A stretch of DNA of 64,000 nt, taken from the NCBI GenBank assembly GCA_021229015.1, contig CM037784.1:65003223-65067222 (forward strand), in the 5' to 3' direction. Positions 55,681 to 64,000 of the stretch are shown one piece after another. The notes under the pieces were generated by a model, which saw only the letters and a list, made by a program, of their open reading frames with translations, was not told the origin of the DNA and ran no database searches. Origin of the DNA: Solen grandis (Eukaryota > Mollusca > Bivalvia > Adapedonta > Solenidae). How positions within the stretch are numbered: the first letter of the stretch is position 1; the number at the start of each line of letters is the position of its first letter. The position numbers were made by a program, and so were the translations under genes.

Positions 55681-58600
55681 CTCTTATGAGTTGTAAATTA
55701 AGTGATCTTAATGCTTAGGATTACAGGCTGGTGTCGTTTCGCAAGTCCGAGATACGCCCACCATGCTCACGTGGGGTAGGTTGACAACTGGTCACACTGC
55801 TCACGTGCACAAGGCTCACGCGACAGGAAATATCACGAGCTTTCAGTCTATACTTTTTTTTAACTGATTTAAAGTTTTATTTTAGCATTTTTATTGCTAC
55901 TCATTATGTTAAAGATTATACATAAAAAGTTTCTTGATTAATTATATTGATATCAATATGCATAAAATAAAATGACTCTTAAACAGAATATTGAAAAAAT
56001 ATAGATTTTTAAAACCCATTTCTCTGTTTTAGTTTTTTCATTTTTTTTTCGTAATTAAGTAAACCAGAGAGAGAGAGAGAGAGATCCATCCACTTTTAAT
56101 AAAGTAAAAAAGGTAAAGAAATTTGATATAGAAGAAATTAGACTTTCTGTTTTGCATATCTTTCTCTTAGATGCTGAACTCCTAAGAACATCTTGTTTCA
56201 ATTCTTTGCATTTAAAATAGGGACTTACTTTTATCATGGTCATTTTTTAACTTTCTGGATAAGGATATTTTGAGCTAATTATACTTTTGGTATAACTTAA
56301 ACATTCTGATACATTCTAATAGAAATCCACAAATTCTAAAATATCGTCTGCTAACATAGATGTATACAATTACTAAAATGTTTCATTTCATAGAACTGGT
56401 ATTAACCTGTTGAATCTAAAATAGGCTTGTGAAATTAAAACCTTGGCAATCCCACAAAGGCTCGTTGGCAATAACTCGTGACTTCATGAAAAGATACTTT
56501 CATGTTATGCATTTTATTTTCTGGGCGAATGATTTAATTAAAATTATATTACTTGATACTGATTTTAATCTAATAACTTAAGTTATTTTTATTGCAATTT
56601 ATTCCTTGGTGACTAATGTATGAAGGAACAAGTTTCATAAAAGATCTAACATATGTGAGGTAATGTTTAACAGTTTGAGTGGTATGTTAGTATTTCAGGT
56701 CTTATATATCGCTCTTATGAGTTGTAAATTAAGTGATCTTAATGCTTAGGATTACCGGCTGGTGTCGTTTCGCAAGTCCGAGATACGCCCACCATGCTCA
56801 CGTGGGGTAGGTTGACAACTGGTCACACTGCTCACGTGCACAAGGCTCACGCGACGGGAAATATCACGAGCTTTCAGTCTATACTTTTTTTTAACTGATT
56901 TAAAGTTTTATTTTAGCATTTTTATTGCTACTCATTGTGTTAAAGATTATACATAAATAGTTTCTTGATTAATTATATTGATATCAATATGCATAAAATA
57001 AAATGACCATGAAACAGAATATTGAAAAAATATAGATTTTTAAAACCCATTTCTCTGTTTTAGTTTTTTCATTTTTTTTCGTAATTAAGTAAACCAGAGA
57101 GAGAGAGAGAGAGAGAGAGAGATCCATCCACTTTTAATAAAGTAAAAAGGGTAACGAAATTTGATATAGAAGAAATTAGACTTTCTGATTTGCTTATCTT
57201 TCTCTTAGATGCTGAACTCCTAAGGACATCTTGTTTCAATTGTTTGCATTTAAATAGTGACTTACTTTTATCATGGTCATTTTTTAACTTTCTGGATAAG
57301 GATATTTTGAGCTAATTATACTTTTGGTATAACTTAAACATTCTGATACATTCTAATAGAAATCCACAAATTCTAAAATATCGTCTGCTAACATAGATGT
57401 ATACAATTACTAAAATGTTTCATTTCATAGTACTGGTATTAACCTGTTGACTCTAAAATAGGCTTGTGAAATTAAAACCTGGGCAATCCCACAAAGGCTC
57501 GTTGGCAATAACTCGTGACTTCATGAAAAGATACTTTCATGTTATGCATTTTATTTTCTGGGCGAATGATTTAATTAAAATTATATTACTTGATACTGAT
57601 TTTAATCTAATAACTTAAGTTATTTTTATTGCAATTTATTCCTTGGTGACTAATGTATGAAGGAACAAGTTTCATAAAAGATCTAACATATGTGAGGTAA
57701 TGTTTAACAGTTTGAGTGGTTTGTAAGTATTTCATATCTTATATATCGCTCTTATGAGTTGTAAATTAAGTGATCTTAATGCTTAGGATTACCGGCTGGT
57801 GTCGTTTCGCAAGTCCGAGATACGCCCACCATGCTCACGCGGGGTAGGTTGACAACTGGTTACACTGCTCACGTGCACAAGGCTCACGCGACGGGAAATA
57901 TCACGAGCTCTCAGTCTATACTTTATTTTTACTGATTTAAAGTTTTATTTTAGCATTTTTATTGTTACACATTATGTTTAAGATTATACATAAATAGTTT
58001 CTTGATTAATTATATTGATATCAATATGCATACAATAAAATGACCATGAAACAGAATATTGAAAATATATAGATTTTCAATACCCATATCTCTGTTTTAG
58101 TGTGCTTTTTTACATAATTAAGTAAACGAGAGAGAGAGAGAGAGATAGATCCATCCACTTTTAATAAAGTAAAAAAGGTAAAGAAATTTGATATAGAAGA
58201 AATTAGACTTTCTGTTTTGTATATCTTTCTCTTAGATTGCTGAACTCCTAAGAACATCGTCTTTCAATTGTTTGCATTTAAAATAGTGACTTACTTTTAT
58301 CATGGTCATTTTTTAACTTTCTGGATAAGGATATTTTGAGCTAATTATACTTTTGGTATAACTTAAACATTCTGATACATTCTAATAGAAATCCACAAAT
58401 TCTAAAATATCGTCTGCTAACATAGATGTATACAATTACTAAAATGTTTCATTTCATAGTACTGGTATTAACCTGTTGACTCTAAAATAGGCTTGTGAAA
58501 TTAAAACCTGGGCAATCTCACAAAGGCATGTCGTTGGCAATAATTCGTGGCTTCATGAAAAGATACTTTCATGTTAGGCATTTTATTTTTTGGGTGAATG

Positions 58601-58769
58601 ATTTAATTAAAATTAATTTTTTTGATACTGATTTTAATCTTATAACTTAAGTTATTTTTATTGCAATTTATTCCTTGGTGACTTATGTATGAAGGAACAA
58701 GTTTCATATAAGATCTACCATATGAGAGGTAATGTTTAACAGTTTGAGTGTTATGTTAGTATTTCAGAT

Positions 58770-58808
<39 letters not shown>

Positions 58809-59191
58809 CTCTTATGAGTTGTAAATTAAGTGATCTTAATGCTTAGAATTACCGGCTGGTGTCGTTTCGCAAGTCCGAGATACGCCCACCATGCTCACGT
58901 GGGGTTGGTTGACAACTGGTCACACTGCTCACGTGCACAAGGCTCACGCGGCGGGAAAAATCACGAGCTTTCAGTCTATACATTTTTTTTAATGATTTAA
59001 AGTTTTATTTTAGCATTTTTATTGCTACCCATTATGTTAAAGATTATACATAAATAGTTTCTTGATTAATTATATTGATATCAATATGCATAAAATAAAA
59101 TGACCATGAAACAGAATATTGAAAAAATATAGATTTTCAAAACCCATATCTCTGTTTTATTTTTTTCATTTTTTTCATAATTAAGTAAACC

Positions 59192-59222
<31 letters not shown>

Positions 59223-59451
59223 AGAGAGAGATCCATCCACTTTTAATAAAGTTAAAAAGGTAAAGAAATTTGATATAGAAGAAATTAGACTTTCTGTTTT
59301 GCATATCTTTCTCTTAGATTGCTGAACTCCTAGGAACATCGTCTTTCAATTGTTTGCATTTAAAATAGTGACTTACTTTTATCATGGTCATTTTTTAACT
59401 TTCTGGATAAGGATATTTTGAGCTAATTATACTTTTGGTATAACTTAAACA

Positions 59452-59705
59452 GGGGCCGCCGTGGCCGAGCGGTTACAGTCTTGGACTACAAATCTCTCAG
59501 CCCCTCACCGCTGTGGTTCGAATCCTGGTAGTGACTTCGGATTTTTCATGTGAGGAAGCCTTCCAGCTGGCTTGCGGTAGGTCGGTGGTTCTACCCGAGT
59601 ACCTCTGTGTACTCGGGGTCTTCCTCCACCTGTAATTAGCTGGACGTCGCTATATGATTGAAATACTATCGCAGCGACTGTAAACCCCAATACAACAATA
59701 CAACA
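59452..59705 (+). mobile_element. tRNA-derived SINE, family A, full length
   Basis: The head GGGGCCGCCGTGGCCGAGC has an A box TGGCCGAGCGG (59462-59472) and a B box GGTTCGAATCC (59515-59525), with a serine/leucine-like long arm. The body is the one found truncated in exon 3 of the F-BAR-like gene (45342-45517), and the tail is (CAA/TACAA)n. ATAACTTAAACA is duplicated at 59440-59451 and 59706-59717. It interrupts unit 6 to 7 of the macrosatellite and so is younger than that unit. Confidence 0.95.
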
Positions 59706-60118
59706 ATAACTTAAACATTCTGATACATTCTAATAGAAATCCACAAATTCTAAAATATCGTCTGCTAACATAGATGTATTCAATTACTAAAAGGTTTCAT
59801 TTCATAGTACTGGTATTAACCTGTTGACTCTAAAATAGGCTTGTGAAATTAAAACCTGGGCAATCCCACAAAGGCATGTCGTTGGCAATAATTCGTGGCT
59901 TCATGAAAAGATACTTTCATGTTAGGCATTTTATTTTTTGGGTGAATGATTTAATTAAAATTAAATTATTTGATACTGATTTTAATCTTATAACTTAAGT
60001 TATTTTTATTTCAATTTATTCCTTGGTGACTAATGTATGAAGGAACAAGTTTCATATAAGATCTACCATATGAGAGGTAATGTTTAACAGTTTGAGTGTT
60101 ATGTTAGTATTTCAGATG

Positions 60119-60156
<38 letters not shown>

Positions 60157-60840
60157 CTCTTATGAGTTGTAAATTAAGCGATCTTAATCCTTAGGATTAC
60201 CGGCTGGTGTCGTTTCGCAAGTCCGAGATACGCCCACCATGCTCACGTGGGGTAGTTTGAGAACTGGTCACACTGCTTACGTGCCCAAGGCTCACGCGGC
60301 GGGAAATATCACGAGCTTTCAGTCTATACATTTTTTTTTACTGATTTTAAGTTTTATTTTAGCATTTTTATCGCTACCCATTATGTTAAAGATTATACAT
60401 AAATAGTTTCTTGATTTATTATATTGATATCAATATGCTTAAAATAAAATGACCATGAAACATAATATTGGAAAAAATATAGATATTCAAACCCCATATC
60501 TCTGTTTTAGTGTTTTTTTTCCATAATTAAGTAAACCAGAGAGAGAGGGAGGGAGAGAGAAAGAGAGAGATCTACTCTTAATAAAATAGACACAAAACGC
60601 TGCAAATTTAGTTGCTAAACAATTACAATGGGATAGTTCTTTTTTCAGCAGAAAATGGACAAAAATATGAAAAACAAGCCAATTAGAGTTTGTAGGACGA
60701 GTACGAGTAAGCCTGACGATAAATATGTTATAGAAGAAATAATACTTTCTGTTTTGCATATATTTCACTTAGATTGCTGAACTCCTAATAACATCGTCTT
60801 TCAATTGCTTGCATTTTAAATAATGACTTACTTTTAACGT

Positions 60841-62700
60841 CACTGGTGGTTGCATTTAGCAACATTACTATCTCAACAGTGCTGATGTAGGTGTGACAAC
60901 AACGATCAGTTTATAAATATTTCCTAGTTCCTTACAAAATGTTTTAGCTACCAGGGCACATCTTTTAATAATATAAGATACGAATTCCATTAAAAACAAG
61001 TAATGTAATGATAATAGTATAAACTGTAAATATATTTTACCATTTCCGTTTAATGAAATATTCAATTGACTGACTTAATAAAAGTAATGATCTTTCTTAA
61101 TTATTTTTGCTACGTGATGAAATATATAGATAATTTTACTAATGCTAAAGCTGAGTACGGTTGGTGGAATTCGAACCCCTACTGGTTACTGAGACAAAGG
61201 TCATATTACATGCAGTGACTCTTAATTAAAGCAAATTTGTCAGAAGAATACCAGAAAGTACTTCACTAGTATATTCAAAGAGCTTTGGCTTTGTACTTGT
61301 ATAAATGTTGTTCTCTGAAATTTTCAACCAATTTTAGTTAAGTCCTTTTCATTAAGCAAGAATCACCCTTTTTCACATCAATGGATTACTGCATCCCTCC
61401 TCTTCCAATATGCAAAATATCATGCATGTCCCTGTCATATTTACAGAATGATTCGAGAGTCTAAAACAAATACCTCTTAGATCTCTTATTTATTTGCGTC
61501 AGTGCTTCAGAAATCTTTGATGAAAAAACAGTCGTATAGCTGATAGTCTATTTTTTTTTTTTTTAAATATGATACGATCTAACCCTCTTTGTTCCTTTAA
61601 ACAGAATCTGGTAACACGTTGTTATTAGCCCTTGTCCAAGCCAAGCGATCGTTTTGATAACACGAGCGACACGTCAAAATATTCCTTGGCCATGACCACA
61701 TTGAATAATTCTCCGACTGAATTCAAACAATAATCAAACATTAATCCGTGACATTACGGATTTCTTGCACACTTTAGAGTTCTAATCCAAATTCATAGAC
61801 TATGTAGATATATGTCATAGGTTATACTAAGGGTTTTCTTCAGCATGAATAATAGAGAGTGTCCCAAACATGCTGCAGACAAAAGTATTGAGTAGGGTGA
61901 TACACGGTTGTGTTGCTGAGCTCGTAAAATGTGTCTCTGTTAAATACTGTATGATATCAGGTGACATACTTCTTGATTATGGAAGAGATACCAGGTCATA
62001 ATTCTATTCCGCTTGTTACTTATTCTGTTGTTAAATGCAATCTAAATTTCAAATGTAATCATTTTTCGGCTATTGGTGGTGTTATTCTGTGTGTAATTGT
62101 GGAACTTAATTAGTGTCTTCCTGATTATTTACTTTTAAAACTCGCTGTCCGTTAGATCTAAATTGCAATCCGTCTACTATAATTCGCTAACCACATTCCG
62201 CTTGTTGCAAGTCGATTGTGAAACTAGAAAGCTAGCTCTGGTTTTAGACGGCAGTTTGCCGTCTTTACTAGCTAGAAACGCTTACCAGGCATCGCTGACC
62301 TTGCTAATTTGCATATTTTCCATGACAAGTTTAACTGTACCTCACCGCGCTTAGTGCGGATCCACGCAATGCGATTCTGCACTTACGAATACGAATGAAA
62401 TATGTTATGCAGACCCTTTATTCATAACCGCAACCGCTATTCATTTGCTGTTGTTTGTAAACGTGTTATTTTGCTCTGCAAACATCCATTATAAGCGTGA
62501 ACAATATATCCGTGACACTTATAAACCAGAACAGCAACCCATGTTACATACTTGAAGATCTACTCCTGTAAAAAGAAAGAAAGTAGCTCTTCGAATAGCT
62601 GTAATTAACCTTAAGTAGTTCATGCGTAATTTTGCATGAAAGCGAGTTAGGTTTCTCCCAGAGCATTTACATTCAAGACTGAAGTATCTAAACATCAAGT
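60841..62700. other. Spacer, no gene seen
   Basis: No supported gene. A B-box-like word (GGTTCGAATTCC on the minus strand, about 61167-61178) stands alone without an A box. A strong hairpin AGACGGCA / TGCCGTCT lies at 62246-62264, within CTAGCT-rich flanks. Confidence 0.5.
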
Positions 62701-62707
62701 ACCTTGT

Positions 62708-62731
62708 TGTTCCTTCCCATGGGAAGGAACA
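62708..62731. other. Perfect 24-bp palindrome
   Basis: The two halves TGTTCCTTCCCA and TGGGAAGGAACA are exact reverse complements centred on CCATGG. It could form a cruciform or be a dimeric protein site. It stands alone, about 110 bp before the promoter-like cluster. Confidence 0.9.
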
Positions 62732-62842
62732 TCTATAGTCATACATTTCAACTTGACAGTTTCAGATTCACTTCCTGCGGAGATGTTATCCCGCTTAGTA
62801 TCGGATTTGCCTCATGATACCTACGATGAGACGGGATCCAAT

Positions 62843-62938
62843 CGGAAGTGACGTGATAGCAGAAACCGCCATTTATCCGCCATTTTAACGGCCATTACGT
62901 GATATCACGTGATGTGCGCCATTTTATCGACCATTTTT
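62843..62938. promoter_or_regulatory. Promoter-like cluster: ETS, CRE-like, YY1-like sites
   Basis: CGGAAGTG (ETS core, 62843-62850) overlaps TGACGTGA (CRE-like, 62849-62856). Five CCATT(T)-type words follow, four of them GCCATTT/GCCATTA, at 62868, 62879, 62891, 62918 and 62931. Among them sits the palindrome ACGTGATATCACGT (62897-62910). Dense clusters of ETS, CRE and YY1-type sites are typical of TATA-less promoters. YY1-type AAAATGGCG reads correctly on the minus strand, which would favour minus-strand transcription, but a CAG|GTGCGT donor-like word at 62949-62957 is on the plus strand. No adjacent gene is recognised. Confidence 0.4.
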
Positions 62939-62957
62939 AGTCAATCTAGCAGGTGCG

Positions 62958-64000
62958 TGCAGGTTTAAATTACGGCTTCGTGTTGTCCCGATTAAGTAAA
63001 CACGATATCAGCCTAAATTGAACTTAGCCCTATTAAAGTCCTTGAATTTCTTGCTTCATTTCCTGTGCTACCATGACTTAAAGAAAAAAAAACATAAGAA
63101 AGTTTTGACTTGGAGAGAAATGTTCAACCACCTACAGTTTGTCCTTTTCGTACTCTAAGGTTATCTCTTCCATATGCAAATGCTGAAAAACGGCTTTCAC
63201 TTCATACATCATCATTTAGAAATGCCCTGGAAGGAAATTTTGGTAGGCTAAAACTTGTTAAGTTATACACTTAAGTAACAGTAGAGAGTGTATATAAATC
63301 GGGTCAAAGGGAATGACCTACTGCTGAAGTTCATACAGTCAGGTTCATGACCCTAATTCCGGATTAGTTTGTAACAAACAGAGTGCGTATTCGATTGTCT
63401 TACTACCGACTTTAGTTGTAGGAGAGTGTGTGGAGTTTTTGTGTTATGTGGCTTTTGCCTCTTTTATATCAATAATTAAGGATCACAGCTTTTTTCCCTG
63501 TTAATCCGGCTGCCGTCTCTCAGCGCATTGAGCGCTTTGATTAAACGGTGTGACTGTTCTTTTTTACCGGCCTTTTCTGGAGACATTAGATTCCAAAGCT
63601 TGTTTGCACGTCTTGCCTATCAATATTCAAAAGATATACTTGTCAGTCAAATTTTTAATATTTCTATATAAAATATGTTACATACACATGTATAAAACAC
63701 AAGCGATAAGGAATGTTTTTTTTACTGTTGAACTACTTTAATGCCGATCACGTACACATCGTCCGAACGGTCTGTTGTACGGAAAAGACCGACATCGCAG
63801 ATATTCTAAGCGTTCGGTTCAAATATTTTTTCATAATTTAATTTTATTCAATTTCCACGTATAAGTAAATCTTAATAAATCTATTATGCCCATAAATGAT
63901 GGACACATTTATAGAAAAATAATCAAAGAAAATGTCTACAAATATCTCGTCCGGTCTAATATTTGATTCACGTCGTCTAGAAAAGTCAGAAATCATAAAA
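62958..64000. other. Spacer to window end, no gene seen
   Basis: No supported coding sequence; the small frame at 63550-63741 shows no recognisable feature. If the cluster at 62843-62938 is a promoter, the first intron of its gene could lie here and the coding exons outside the window. Confidence 0.4.

Larger units (their letters stand above)
53088..60840. repeat. Macrosatellite of seven units of about 1.04 kb
   Basis: The landmark CCGGCTGGTGTCGTTTCG occurs at 53613, 54654, 55724 (one base changed), 56755, 57792, 58852 and 60200, giving intervals of 1041, 1070, 1031, 1037, 1060 and 1348; the last is long because of a SINE. Each unit is AT-rich with a (GA)n tract before ATCCATCCACTTTTAAT and a GC-rich island of about 130 bp. 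Units 3, 6 and 7 carry a (TA)n expansion before the island. The last unit is disrupted from about 60570 to 60725 by unrelated sequence and then resumes. The array starts about 80 bp after the last open frame of the F-BAR-like gene. Confidence 0.95.

Noticed and set aside
56055..58257. Repeated minus-strand peptide with KVDGSLSLSL
   Set aside because: It is a reading of the (GA)n tract and flanks of the macrosatellite units, with no coding evidence.
61160..61180. B-box-like word GGTTCGAATTCC suggesting a tRNA or SINE
   Set aside because: No A box, acceptor stem or SINE body is visible around it.

Overview
The window looks like a bivalve mollusc genome, probably a venerid clam or a relative; this is inferred, not proven. 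The grounds are intron-rich eukaryotic coding sequence, very AT-rich non-coding DNA, tRNA-derived SINEs, many simple repeats, and several families of short elements with hairpin ends and internal tandem units ending in GACGGACG-type microsatellite, which I associate with bivalve genomes. About two thirds of the window is transposable or tandem repeat DNA. A 100-N assembly gap lies at 25876-25975.

Layout. 1-2229: no gene seen. 2596-8382: a DNA transposon with inverted ends and an 8-bp target duplication, containing a tandem-unit element (4561-8062) that itself contains another (4990-6488). 8843-10875: a second copy of the innermost element. 10966-15036: a foldback-like element whose arms are oppositely oriented minisatellites, interrupted by a third copy (13131-14838). 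16055-17352: another hairpin-ended family. 18867-19646: a short hAT-like element. 19781 to at least 25850: a second copy of the first transposon, split by a 4.3-kb nest that includes a 2.7-kb hAT-like element. 26242-26297: a deleted tRNA-Ser. 28904-29860: a broken LINE reverse transcriptase on the minus strand. 30100-32748: a tandem duplication, one copy of which carries a 1.1-kb insertion. 33901-38494: exon-like segments and a triplicated exon-like block of uncertain status.

The one convincing protein gene runs on the + strand from 44032 to about 52485. It has at least nine exons with matching splice phases and encodes a coiled-coil, F-BAR-like protein with a basic tail. It is damaged or unusual in three ways: a SINE sits inside exon 3 with its target duplication, a 13-nt microexon is needed (and can be found) to join exons 5 and 6, and the last exon ends in an ATGA overlap with a second open basic frame. 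An intact tRNA-Ser(GCU) gene lies just upstream on the minus strand at 42584-42665.

Downstream of the gene, 53088-60840 is a macrosatellite of seven units of about 1.04 kb. Each unit carries a nearly invariant GC-rich island with a CACGTG E-box among GCTCACG boxes, and one unit holds a full-length SINE. The last 3 kb has no gene that I can support but contains a promoter-like cluster of ETS, CRE and CCATTTT motifs (62843-62938) and a perfect 24-bp palindrome (62708-62731).
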